Of a stretch of 62,000 bases of DNA, positions 29,584 to 62,000 are shown piece by piece. Position numbers and translations under genes: made by a program. Under the pieces are notes generated by a model that was given only the letters and a program-made list of their open reading frames with translations, had not been told where the DNA came from and did no database searches. This DNA comes from Glandiceps talaboti (lineage: Eukaryota; Hemichordata; Enteropneusta; Spengelidae). How positions within the stretch are numbered: position 1 is the first letter of the stretch; each line of letters begins with the position of its first letter. The DNA lies in NCBI RefSeq assembly GCF_964340395.1, contig NC_135559.1, positions 7,356,259-7,418,258 of the forward strand, given 5' to 3'.

Positions 29584-30239
29584 AGAGACATAATACGATC
29601 ATCCAAGACCTACACAGTGGACCAAATTACAGAAGTCTAACGAAAACAAAGTGATTTATTTACTACGCGTACGGTTGGTTAGTAAAGAGACTCGGTAATT
29701 TTTACTAAGGTAAGCAAAACACCAGGAACCCAGGGATATTTTGCGAGTGTGGCAATTTATATTTACCTGGTCTGTGATTTCCACTGATACGCATCAAGTC
29801 TTTAACCGCTTTAGGCTTAGCCATGTATTATTCATCGGCGATCAAATTCAACATATCACACTTTTCTTGTGAACTGTCAAAACATTTTTAATGCAGCCTC
29901 CCCGAAAACACAAAAGTAACTCTCCCTACATTAATTGCCACAGTGAAGACAACTGCAAAACTAGCCTATGACATATGCCCTACATACACACTTTCTGTAA
30001 AGTACTAAATAAAAAGAACAGTAACTGCAATGATAAGTAGATTGATTTACATTTGTTGAGAATGTAAAAAAAAATAATCGCATCGTCGCACCACTTTAGA
30101 TACCATTTCCCTTATGGGAGGCATTCAGTTAAAATCTGGTTGTAAGTTGCTATAACTCATTTGGAGTCTGACTGAGTACTTTATATCTAGAGTGATTTTA
30201 ATGTATACATTTTTTTTTTCATTAAAACTGGTAAAAGTG
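29584..30239. other. Intergenic, nothing recognised
   Basis: AT-rich sequence with no exon-like frame or clear repeat between the retroelement fragment and the second duplicated block. Confidence 0.5.
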
Positions 30240-31187
30240 TATATTTGATAATCTTCTCCAAGCTGCACACATAAATTATATTTATTCTTATACACTTTCT
30301 TTGTTCAAGAGAAGCGTTTTTGTCGTAAGAATACATTTACATAAATTCCAACTATTTGCTGTTAACATACCTTTATATGCATTGATATGCTATTTGAATA
30401 TGTAAATCTGTGCAGGCTTGAATTGATAAAGAGGAGTGTGTGGCGCATTTATTCACGGGTGATCATGAGTGACCGTACTATTTTTTTTCACAATTTCACA
30501 ACAAAAGCGAGGCTTTAAGTAATCAACTACCTCACATCTCAGACCACTATAGTCTCAGCTTACATCCACTATCCAACATCTGCTGACAACATTTCTTTTC
30601 TTGAAGAGGGTAAAAGCCATATTCACCTCCAAGTTTACAAATAATAGTGACTGAGATAATTTCAAGGTATGTCGATTCAGCCAGTGAACTTGAACATTTC
30701 ATTTTTTTTAGGAGACATGTATTTCATCCGTGAAAGTATGGAAATTTGTTACAAAGTGGGGTCATACGAGGCCTGCTAATGTATAACATATGTATACATT
30801 TATTTCGTCACAAAGATGCTAAGAAAACAACGGTAAAGATGAGCGAACGTTGCCCAAAAATGATAATTATTATGATAAGAATTTTATAGTTTGATACGCG
30901 TGTAAGTCGTTCTTTGTGTAGGATTCATTCAATTGAAATGACTACGCTGCCTTAGTAAGGGAAAGATTAATACACTGAAATTTATATATCAAAGTATGTT
31001 TTTGACTTCCAGCGTTAACATAAAAAGGTCGCACATTTATTTTGTTAATCGTTAGGTCAACTTATACATGGATATCATGACAATTACAAAGTATTATCTA
31101 TCAAAAACGAAACCATAATTAAGCAAATTGCAACAAGCTTAAGTCGCAAACAAGTGACTCATACCTATTCTGGGCTATACCAGGCCA

Positions 31188-31195
31188 TGACGTCA
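31188..31195. promoter_or_regulatory. CRE-like TGACGTCA, copy 2
   Basis: Same conserved block as 25904-25911, about 0.6 kb upstream of the second small gene. Confidence 0.4.
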
Positions 31196-31578
31196 TTTCT
31201 GAAAAGCTTTTGTTCGAAGGGAAAGCCCCATTACTATCGTAGTCATATATCATTCCGTGAGAAGTATACTCAATTTTGCATTCATTCTTCAGGCGAACCG
31301 ATAAAAAACCGTACAACAAGTATTGCTAATAATCAATGTATCATATGTATCTACAAAATCTGTTGAATAGAACAAAGGTATTGAGCAAAAATCATATTCA
31401 TTTATCCTAATATTTATTTATCATATATTTCTTGGGAATTATAGTTATTATCTATAAATATTGTTATGGTAATGAGGGGGGTTGGCTTACGAAAATTATC
31501 GCTTCATAAAATTAGTATAAGAAACTTGGTCAACAGGATCGTTTCCTTTTGAAAAGTGGCTCGAAAAACTGTAGCTTA

Positions 31579-31588
31579 GTCACGTGAC
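31579..31588. promoter_or_regulatory. CLEAR/M-box type site GTCACGTGAC, copy 2
   Basis: Only one of the three sites upstream of copy 1 is kept here, in the context GCTTAGTCACGTGACTGGCG. Confidence 0.5.
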
Positions 31589-31809
31589 TGGCGTTTTTTC
31601 TAATTGTCAAAATTTTCCAACACCAACGTAGATAATATAAGATATGAACATTTTTGAGATACGTCATCGATTTTTAAGGAAATATCAATATTGATACAGA
31701 TTTGTTGCGTGGATCATTGGTAAGAGCATCTTGAATCGTACTATTAAATAATCAAATTCATATTCTAACTTCATTTTTATCAGATATGTACTTCATATAC
31801 ATAGACACC

Positions 31810-32181
31810 ATGTATGGGATAACTGCTCAGCATATAAGAACAACACAACGGGGATTGATGGCAGCCAACAGGATCGACGACGCCGAAAGACGACTGTTTC
31901 AATACGCTGTGGCAGTCCTACAAGAGAGGTATCCGAGTACATGGGCCAATGCCAGGATCGAAATTATCCTAAAAGACACCACAAAGATCATTTTCACTGC
32001 AGGTGCACAGACCAACGTGGTTGTGATACAGCTAGATGGTAGAGACAACCCACAGCACTACTATGAACAGAAAGGATGGGGAGTATGGTTATACGACATT
32101 GGACTTGCAGCATGGAATGTTGTTGTGGGGAAATCCCAAAATAGCATACTGGCGCAGGTTAGGCTTGCCATCTCTAGCTAG
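31810..32181 (+). CDS. Small protein of unknown family, copy 2 (shortened C-terminus)
   Basis: One coding exon, 123 residues, starting MYGITAQHIRTTQRGLMAAN, with A at -3 of the ATG. An upstream in-frame ATG at 31786 directly follows a predicted acceptor (TTTTTATCAG at 31774-31783), so an eight-residue longer start (MYFIYIDTM) is possible here; copy 1 has the same residues after its acceptor but no ATG there. A 64-base 5' UTR intron is predicted (31720-31783). The core ARIEIILKD, NVVVIQLDGRD and HYYEQKGWGVWLYD is almost unchanged from copy 1, showing selection on the protein. The end differs: a TAG stops it after RLAISS, and the Gly/Ala hydrophobic tail of copy 1 is lost, although the DNA equivalent to copy 1's stop region (AAGTAAATGAC) is still visible downstream. 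Function unknown. Confidence 0.78.
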   Translation: MYGITAQHIRTTQRGLMAANRIDDAERRLFQYAVAVLQERYPSTWANARIEIILKDTTKIIFTAGAQTNVVVIQLDGRDNPQHYYEQKGWGVWLYDIGLAAWNVVVGKSQNSILAQVRLAISS

Positions 32182-32820
32182 ATCGGAACTGGAACTGTGT
32201 TAATGGCTTAATACGTGTGTATATCCAAGTAAATGACAGCAACGTTAGACTAGCGTTGACCTTAAAATCTCGCTATTACATTTACTCATATATTGATACA
32301 TTATGTACACCATACAGTACGTTCGAGTCAAGTTACCATTCAAAGTTCTTATAACACTTGTGAATCATGGAAGCACTATGATTCATACACATACAAGTTC
32401 TCCTCTTTCACTTATTATTGAGAAACAAATATGTTTCGAACAAATCACTTGTCCTTCAGTGTCTAACAGTGGATCTGACAGAATGATCCAAATTTACTGG
32501 AGGTGTTGAGGAAGCGCTGTTGATCCAACTATGCAGAAACCAATGAAACCCTGGCCATGCTACACACTAAGATAGCAAGATTGAATGAGTATAGTTTCTT
32601 TTGAAGCAATAAAGTGTCACCATGTAGCCATTTAATGCTGATGTCAAAACATCGGCACCCACGTGTCTGCGTCTAAATTCAGAAGGCTTATTAGACAAAG
32701 TGTAGCAAGAAAGTGATTTTTGTTGTTATATGCGTATTTGGAACAAACAGTGCCAGTGAACGATAACACGAAATGGGCTGTAGAATGTTGAGGTAGTCAA
32801 GATTTTCTGTCACTTCTATC

Positions 32821-35573
32821 ATAGACAAAAGAAATCTGATATTATCTACACTTCAATTAACTATATCTGTAATACCGATTCTATACCAAGAATATTTTTT
32901 TGTATAAACATTCCTTTCTTGGTGATCTATTTTCTGTACTGATTGGGTATTATGTTTATTAGACTCGTTACTTCGCTAAACTAACAGCAAGAATGTAATG
33001 TCACTGATTAAAGTTGAAAGCCATGAAGATCTCTTATGATAATGTAATTACATTATTTATCATAATAACATAGATACTTTACACTGGGGAGAGGTAGAAC
33101 AGGCTTTGTTGTTGATGATATATGCCTTAAATCGATGAATACTTAATTGAGTTTGCTTGTATAAAAGCTAAAAAAGGTACTTTTAATGTACTCCAATCGA
33201 AAGTACCACAACCTGATCTTTGATTTGATATGTACTCAACTCTCAAATAGTTCTGACATCTCTTTCCTCTATATTTATTCAAGATATGTGTTGCGGTAGT
33301 TTTTGAAATATCGCCAATTTTAATAAAGCGCAACTTTTGCTTTTCAAAGGTCTTAGATTACCCTCGCACGGTCTTTTTTGTGTGTGGAATTATGGATAAG
33401 TGTCTGAAAATGAACTTAGGTCTGTACATTTCATAAATACTTCTCTCTAAGCAGGAATATTACCTGACAACTTGAAAGTGCTGACATCACTTTAATATTT
33501 AAAATGGGTATTAAAAAAAATGTTATCACAAACTGTCCTTGGTCCCAAAATATAGTTTAAAAGAGCTAATGTTTCAGGATTAACCTTTCACAGAGCTTAT
33601 AGTCCTCACATGACGTCACTATTGTACTGCACTGCATTGAGAAAAGGAAATGGGATATAGTAAGTAATACCGATCGGTGAGCCGTATATGACTGTGTTGT
33701 TTACAAAATAAACTATAGGAAGTTAAAGTTACAACGAACACCTTTGCAGACTTTATGAAACACAAATATACTGAGAAAGTTTTGGAAAGATGAACATAAA
33801 TCCGCCATCTTGAATTGACGGATGTGCACGTGATGATATTGGGTCTATATACATTGTAGCTTTGTGTTGTTTGGATCGAGCATCAAGTACCTCATAGACG
33901 TCACTGAGATACAGAATAGTAAATTATTTTCAACTTAAAATAACTCCTGCCCAAACATTACTTTTTAATGACTTTGGTCGGTACAATGATACAATTGTGC
34001 TCGTTTTAGCAGGAATTAAGTCATGCAAATACATACAATGTAATCAGCTTCGATAATTAATAAAGCATAAACACCACAGGAGCCAGGATTCCATAACTTG
34101 TTTCACTGATAGAATGGTACATGTTTGAAATACGTTTTGTTACAGACTTAAACAAACTGATGATAAAAGTGCCACCTTACTCTACATCAGACAAGTGCAG
34201 CCAACAGGCAGATTTGGGGTTTTCTAATTATATGTTAGGGAGTCTTCAGTATTTACAAGGGGGGTTAGGGGAGGGAGGTCACTTTTACAAATCGCCGAGC
34301 TCTCGGGGGAAGGCCATATTTTACTGAGAAAAATTGATTAGGAGAGGTTCACGTTTTACTTTGCCTCATTGTATTGCCTAACATTGCATTATTTTGGGGA
34401 TTTTGTCATCCCATCGCTGCCACCAATTCCAAATCCCATTGCTGCCATTCGGGTTAGGGTTAGGGTAAGGTACCCATGGTATCAGCCTACATCAGTAGAA
34501 ATTGCCGCTGACAACTAATATAATGAATACTTGTCAGTTTTGTGGTGCGAGGAGAGGAGTGAGTCTCACAGATGTAAAATAGGGACAGTTGGGTAAGATA
34601 CTATGGATAATGTTGTGGAGTTCATGACTTCGGTCCCAATCTAATTGTTGGGAGTTGTGGCCTTAAGCTTAGTCAATGAGATCACATACATCAACATGGT
34701 GGTAGTAGTGGGGAATAACCAATGCCTTTAAAACTTTCAGCATTGGTGGCAGCGGTGGGATTAAATCCTTACCAATGCTTCTGGGACTCGTGTCCTTTTA
34801 TATTTCATTTAACCAACATGTTGAACTACTTTATTAGGGAGAGGGTCGTGTTTTAGAGAAAGAAAGTTGAGGGAGGGCAATTTTTTAGCTCGACAGAGCC
34901 TGATTTCCCTCGACCCTCCCCCTTGTAATTACTGAAGGCTCCCTTATACGAGCGAAAACATTGACTTCCACTGAAAAATTGCCTAAGATTTAAAAGAACA
35001 GCTTCGTTGACTGCACCTGAGAGGTATTCCCCTAATAGCGCACCACTTCATTCAAGTAAAGGCATTGGTGTTTTTACGCAAGTTGTAATGGGAATAGAAA
35101 GAAAGAATAGAAATAGAATATGCGGCTGCCATTGTTGACTTTAACGACCGGAACTCAGTGCCTCACAACAGTACTAGACGATATATTCGTGATGACGGGC
35201 GAGTCTTCCTCATGTAACCTTATATAACTCAACGATGAGACATATCGTGTGACGTCATTATTTCCGGGTAAACGTACTTATGCCATGTCATGTAGGAGGC
35301 ATTCAACATTTAATATGAGAACGTAGACGGATACAAAAGCTGTATTAATACATGTACCATTGTGAATCGAACCCGGAAGAACCTACATTGGATGCTTTCG
35401 AACGAGTGATGGTAGACACCACCCTTATACGCTACAGTTGAAGTACCACTGTAATAACGTGTACTGTGTATATACAGTGGTAAACCTCGGCGAAAGACGA
35501 TATTGTGAGCGTGCGTCGTAAGTCCTGGACATTTCTGTGTTGTCTCACGTACATCAAAGAACACAGCACAGCT
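32821..35573. other. Intergenic region before receptor 2
   Basis: No gene supported. It contains a TIR element (34236-34946) and a two-unit TTAGGG stretch (GGTTAGGGTTAGGG near 34449), too short to be telomeric. The sequence just before 35574 should hold the receptor 2 promoter and 5' UTR; no clear core motif is seen. Confidence 0.5.
34236..34946. mobile_element. TIR element of about 710 bp
   Basis: Left end TAGGGAGTCTTCAGTATTTA then CAAGGGGGG; right end is the inverse (CCCCTTGTAATTACTGAAGG then CTCCCTTA). About 24 of 28 terminal positions pair. No transposase frame, so non-autonomous. Confidence 0.65.
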
Positions 35574-45819
<10,246 letters not shown>

Positions 45820-46382
45820 CGTGACCCGGAAGCAATGGCTTTGAAAGGGGTAAATTGCATCATGGTATTCGAGCACTATTTGTGTGACATAGGCACGGTT
45901 TTATGTCCACGTCCAAGCGTAGGGCGGCAATTAAATGCAACGGAGCTACACGCCAAAACTTACGCGTAAAATGGGATCTGTATTGTTCCAAGATACTCCA
46001 AGATATTCCGTTCTGTGACGTCTAGATCTCGTCGCAATATGACGTTATCAGATAATAGTCCGACGTTGACAGGGTCGGCAAAATTTCTTCCATCATCCAT
46101 TCTACCCATGATACGATTTTTAAACCGCTTTAAAATGCCATTATCATGTGAACGGGATGACAGAAAAAAAACCAGTGTGTGTGTACTGGAAATACCAAAA
46201 AACTGACTTTGTGCCTTTAAAACGTTTTAAGACGATGGCTGTGATTGGCCATGTTAACATATATGTGATAGTTTAAAACATTATACATTAAATTGCCTGG
46301 AGTCGTGTACGATTTTTGACCAGGATAGTGCATGTATTAATTCGGAAATAGACCATAGCTACACTCTGTACGTTTGTCATAG

Positions 46383-46670
46383 TTTGGTAATAGTATAAAT
46401 CTTTGTAGACCTACCTTGTTTCCAGGACATCTTTACATTGTAATAGTATTAATCTTTACCTTATTTCTTGGACATCTTTACATTGTAATGGTATTAATCT
46501 TTGTAGACCTACCTTATTTCCTGGACATCTTTACATTGTAATGGTATTAATCTTTGTAGACCTGTTTCCATGACGTCTTTACATGGTAATGGTATTAATC
46601 CTTGTAGACCTACCTTTTTCCTGGACGTCTTTACATTGTAATGGTATTAATCTTTGTAGGTCTAACCTGT
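46383..46670. repeat. Minisatellite, unit about 57 bases
   Basis: About five copies of a unit containing GGTATTAATCTTTGTAGACC and GGACATCTTTACATTGTAAT; some units have internal deletions. Confidence 0.85.
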
Positions 46671-46832
46671 GTTACAGGTTGATTTTATTTTTACACTTGA
46701 AATACTTATCTGTATTTCATGAACAATTTTATAGAAACATTGAAGTTGTCAGTTTAAAATGTGCATGATAAAAACATTATGAAGAGAATTAACATTGTAA
46801 CATTGGCATGGACTTCGTCGCTGCGTCCATTA

Positions 46833-47040
46833 AAGTGGCCACATGGGTGGAAAATGGGATTTTGATTCACAAAACAAATTTTATCATGCTTTTCTACTTA
46901 CAAAAACAATGTGAAACAGCCTCGACCAAGTCCATATTGATAATTCAATATATTGACAACAAGCTGAAAAGTGTATGAAGAGTTTGTTATTGTACGTACA
47001 AAAAATACTTACATAAAACCTCGATAAAACAATTCGGTTA
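46833..47040. mobile_element. Partial palindromic element
   Basis: AAAGTGGCCACATGGGTGG, AACAAATTTTATCATGCTTT, CAATGTGAAACAGC and TTATTGTACGTACAA match the left arm and centre of the element at 1713-2081; the right arm is mostly missing. Confidence 0.6.
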
Positions 47041-47092
47041 AATGTGTAGGAAAATCTATACCCACAAACATAAACGCAGCTTGTGCCGCTTT

Positions 47093-47329
<237 letters not shown>

Positions 47330-49455
47330 ATGTTATTTTTTATATTTCTGATAAAATAAACACAATGTGATTAATGTGTACACATTATTTATGTATACAC
47401 TTAATGTATTCGTCAGTGCATGTCCAATTTATTTGTGAATGGTTGTTTGTTTATTCGAAATTGTCAATAACAAGTCGATGAGTATGCATGGCAGGACGAT
47501 TAGGCACACAGAGTAGTACATAATAACATTAGTGATTATTCACGAAGGACGTCTTCTGTGAAAGCCTGAAACGTGGAATAATGTATTTTTGTATTTACCC
47601 AATTGAGCCTAGTGGCTTGCCTTCTACCAAACTATTCGTCTAACTTCAAGCCCTAGTTTGACCAATAACAACAAAGTACATATATCTAACTGAAGTTGGA
47701 CTCGAGCGGCCTGCTACAAACTCATCAGCAATGGTCAGAAAGTGAACTATTTCAATGTCGTGTCTAATTTTGTATCATCCAACTCAAGATATAAGCAAAA
47801 CTTGAGAATATTGTAACGAAGAAGAACTGTAATACAACTTTCACTGAAGGGATGTCAGATCCATAGAGCTTATTTGAAGTGCAAACAGATTATATGGTTA
47901 TCTGTTCACACGCACATATCATTGTTCTTATGGTGTAGCGCCCCCTGGAGGTCACCTTTCCACACCGTCACCTGTGAGGGTCATAACATGACTAAATATG
48001 TTTAATTCATCACGATCACAGTGGCATTAAACGACTTACACACAAATGAAACTACACTGTATACAGACCAGGTCAAATGTCGAGGTTAGCATCATGGCGG
48101 CTCTTTGAGACTGGGAGCAAAAAAGTGCATGGTATTACTCGGCAACTTGATCAAGTTATAACCCCTGGATGTGAAAGGTATGCATTGGGTCAAGGAATTT
48201 TAGAAGAATTTAGATCGAAACTGTTAAGGAAGTAAGGAACGGTTTCAAAGGTCGGTATTTAGTTAGATTATTCCAATCGATAGCTTGCAAGTGCTGTTCT
48301 TTGATTTATGATATTTGCCACGATGCAGACACCGGTCTATATATGCTAAATATCATAAGGTGATATTCGAAATATCGCACACTGCTCTAAAAGAACTGTT
48401 TTAAGTGTAGACTATATGGGTAACTAGGGTGACCTTGTCATAGTGTGAGTCATACTCTTGACATTCGGTTTCTCAACGTAAGTGACCTTGAGACAGTCAG
48501 TGGTTTTAAATTAACTGCACTGACAACTACTGTATACTCGTCTTTCATGGAATACAGATAATACAGATACGCAAAAATCATGATATTTTGGATCTGAAAT
48601 CAAACTGTCTTTGCTCGTACACAGGTGAATGGCTGTTGTTATTTTACATATCTATACTCGCTCTCAGCAGTATTTGAATAGTCGCATTTTTTTCTTCCTG
48701 TTCTCTCCTGTAATCGTGAAGGGCATTAATTTATTTTCCTTCCATTTTTTTGATACATAAACGAATATTGGCATATACTTTATTATAATTTTGAATTTCT
48801 AAGAACTTTATGACCGTATGACTGTCTTCTCACTGAGAAAAAAAATGCTATTTAAGCTTACAAAAATAATAACCTTAAAAGGGTCATTTCAGCACCAACG
48901 GTTTTCCTCTAGGGCCACATTTTTTAAATAAATATTCTTAATATATTTAAATTTAATTTTAACATTTTTGTACAAAGGTTTAGAAAATTTATAAATTCGT
49001 GTTTTTGTTGCCTTGTTTCATAATGTAATTTGCGAGATGAATTTTTTTAATTACTACAATTGGGGGCATATATCCTTAAGTGTTCAACCCATAACAGTCT
49101 GACTCACTGCATGCCATGTCTGTCGAATTGATGTCTAATTCTCCGGCTCCAAAACATTTGAAAGTGATGAGTAAGTAGGAGGCCAGGCATGAATATTTAA
49201 TTTCGACCACATACAGAGATCATATGTTGACTCCCATGAGACAATGCGTGTTCATTGAACAATAACTAAGGAATGAGTTTCAAGCAACTCGGTGTTTCTC
49301 GGCATCATACATAGTGTGATTAATGAAATTTTGAAATGATTCTCCAGAACAATCAACAAATATCGAAAATAATTTTCCAGTAATGGGCGTTCCCCTTTCA
49401 GGCTTCAAAAATAGAACTTGTCCTGTACATGAGTGATTACTAGATGCACAACTAT

Positions 49456-49579
<124 letters not shown>

Positions 49580-50236
49580 CATATTGAATATTAGACCACG
49601 GAATATCTCTTGTGAATATCTATGTGAGATTTTCAATTTGAATACTGTTCAGGTTGCCCGAGCATGTCATACAAAGTAAATTATTGAGCAATTTCTAATA
49701 TACCCAAATGCGGGTAGATATGCAGTGTACAATGTATTGTTCGGTACAATACATGATCAGCGCTCAAAAAAGGTATGCACTGCTGCTAATGACAGTTTTT
49801 CCACTCAGGTTATGTTGATTGACAGGCGACCGTCACAGCGGCTGTATGTTGAAGATTTACATTTTTGTATTTTAGGATTTTATAGAATTTACTAGACACG
49901 TTCACCAATATTCATTCATTGCATATAATCTATACATGCGCTGTAAAGAACTATGGTAACGTTTTATAGTGTTCAGTACTATAAATAAATGCAGTCATTG
50001 ATGAGAAAACGGCACTGCATGTTATTGAATCACCCATATTTCGATCAGCGACATTGAAAATAAAATTACTGCAAAATTCGATGACCTGCATAGCTAAACC
50101 AGAATTTGGTAACAATATTTTAGCCAACCTTCTTTTTACAAGAAACTGGGGTTTTATTTACACTATTTTTGAAATGTGTAATATCACTCATTGTAATATC
50201 TGTATTTTCAAGATGGCGACTTGTAAGCTTATTTAG

Positions 50237-50517
50237 TAAGGCCTAAACAGATTTTTTGGTCCCGGTTACCCGACTCCACCAAGTTTTTTAACTGCCGACC
50301 CTAAACCCTTTTTTATGTATGAAGTCTCCCGAGAAATAGTGGATGCGAAAACTGACATCAACTTACAAAGACAACGTAAACACTTCCTTCTGATATGTAA
50401 TGGCTGTACATCTGATGGGAAACCAATAACACATAGGCATATAGAAAATAACGGAAAAGTAACTACCCGAAAGTAAAATTGAGCGTAATTGAAACCACAT
50501 AAATTTTAGGCCTAATA
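50237..50517 (-). mobile_element. TIR element, GGCCTAA family, copy D (reverse)
   Basis: Ends AAGGCCTAAACAG and AATTTTAGGCCTAATA; interior AATGGCTGTACATCTGATGG and CCAATAACACATAG match copy B. Just upstream of the TMTC4-like gene. Confidence 0.75.
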
Positions 50518-50826
50518 GGTTTGTATTCAATCAGCCAAACTGTTCATTAATATTTCCTAGCTTGAATGAATGTATAAATGGAACATCTCATTTTTTCAGC
50601 AACACACCTTCCCTAAAAAAGTTGACAGTACAAGAGTTATAAAATGAAATGTCATTGAAGTTAATTCAAATGTTTAGCATAATAACAATAACCCCCCCCC
50701 CCCACCCTTTCTATTTTTGAAACAGACGACATTCAGAGAGAGGAAAGTTTAACTGAAAAAAAGAAAAAGAGACAGATATTTGTGTGACACTTGGGTGAAC
50801 ACAATATTTCAATATACACAGAAGCG

Positions 50827-61063
<10,237 letters not shown>

Positions 61064-61072
61064 GGAGTAGCC

Positions 61073-61078
61073 AATAAA
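61073..61078 (+). other. Possible polyadenylation signal of the TMTC4-like gene
   Basis: AATAAA ten bases after the stop codon. That implies a very short 3' UTR unless a later signal is used. Confidence 0.4.
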
Positions 61079-61302
61079 ATGAACTGTATGATTTTATTTT
61101 GGTGCATGAATTAATGAACTGTTATTTAGTAATCACAACTTGATAAAAAATTTTACATCTTTTTTTTTTGTCATCAACATTTCAAAAGTGTAAAATTAAT
61201 TGGCAAATGTGTATTCAGCCAAAGAGATTATTTTTTAAAATAGATAACTGACATGATAACAATTAAACTACATGTATTAGTCAGAGTAAAATAACATGTA
61301 AA

Positions 61303-61651
61303 ACCACAGGGGCTCGAAATTGGCCTTACTTGTTACATGGTGAGTGGGACCAAGGAAGGGTCAATGGTTGAGGGCGCTCAGTAGAACAAACTCATAAATA
61401 ATTAAATGAGGTGTCATAATAAAACCCACAAAAGAATAATTTACTATTGATTTAGAAAACAAACATCAGATTTTCAAATCATTACTTTATTACATGTCAC
61501 CTTGTAGGAAAAAGATATTTTTAAAGAGCAAAAATAAATAAATAAATAAAGAGTAAACAATAAATATTTTATTTGTAAAAGTTAGAAATTAAACAATAAA
61601 CAAAAATGAACTATTTGTAAACAATTGTGGCCAATTCCAAGCCCCTGTGGT
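61303..61651. mobile_element. TIR element of 349 bp
   Basis: Left end ACCACAGGGGCTCGAAATTG and right end the inverse (CAATTCCAAGCCCCTGTGGT), 23-base TIRs with two mismatches. Non-coding interior; lies after the TMTC4-like gene. Beyond 61652 I see nothing. Confidence 0.75.
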
Positions 61652-62000
61652 AAAACGGAGGTAGATACTGTGGTGGAGTGACTTTATATTCTAGAGACTA
61701 ACTGAACAAACTAAGTTTTTCATGTGTGATGATTAAATTCCAATTTGTAAAATAATGTTTGTAATTCAGTTTGCTTAAGACATATCAACTGACACATGTT
61801 GCCAATGGATAAACGATTGAAACTTACATTGAAAAGAAAAACAGCAAAAAAACATGAAAGATTAGGAGTGAAGTTTTAGCATAAAGTTTATAAATTAAAA
61901 CTGCCTATAGTCAGGATTACTGAGAAATTAAGATAGAAACTGCACTGTAGACAAATTTTAATGTTCTCCAAAATCTCTCCAAATTTTCCCGTATGAAAAC

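Larger units (their letters stand above)
30240..32820. repeat. Duplicated block, copy 2
   Basis: Direct duplicate of 25010-27900. It carries an extra insert of about 160 bases (roughly 32345-32510) related to the retroelement end at 29046-29155; the flanks on either side match copy 1 (TCAAAGTT before, CAACTATGCAGAAAC after). Confidence 0.85.

Noticed and set aside
34440-34470. Telomere-like TTAGGG units
   Set aside because: Only two units; too short to be a telomeric array.
50791-50826. Earlier start for the TMTC4-like protein at 50791
   Set aside because: The codon is TTG; the first in-frame ATG is at 50827.

Overview
Nuclear DNA of an animal. Genes are split into many short exons by GT-AG introns, most of them hundreds of bases long and full of microsatellites and short inverted-repeat elements. 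Base composition is AT-rich. The genes (a TMTC4-like O-mannosyltransferase, two Ig-domain receptors, a sulfotransferase-fold protein of the type fused to aminotransferase-like proteins in several invertebrates) point to a marine invertebrate bilaterian. A hemichordate, amphioxus or lophotrochozoan all fit; the sequence alone does not decide.

Layout. 1-576 (minus): 5' part of a sulfotransferase-like gene that runs off the window. 577-7546: no convincing gene; AT and CAGA microsatellites, a palindromic element, two copies of a TIR element and a strong hairpin. 7547-13321 (minus): a five-exon gene assembled here, 279 residues, whose last two exons read like an interleukin-1-type beta-trefoil. 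17881-23194 and 35574-45819 (both plus): two nine-exon paralogs encoding signal peptide, two Ig domains, one membrane helix and an acidic cytoplasmic tail holding a conserved short Gly/Asn-rich beta motif. 26752-27156 and 31810-32181 (plus): a tandem pair of small genes of unknown family lying between the receptors, inside a duplicated block of about 2.7 kb; perfect GTCACGTGAC boxes lie upstream. 50827-61063 (plus): a complete 14-exon TMTC4-like gene. Mobile DNA includes a Penelope-like retroelement end, a 1.6 kb piggyBac-type non-autonomous element inside the second receptor gene, and several families of small TIR elements.

How the genes may fit together (inference): a secreted or released IL-1-like ligand, two Ig receptors with an amyloid-like signalling motif in the tail, and two small intracellular proteins with lysosome/stress-type promoter boxes would make an immune-type cluster next to housekeeping TMTC4. 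Every link except gene structure and paralogy is unproven. Exon boundaries were set by hand from splice consensus, reading phase and, for TMTC4, family similarity.
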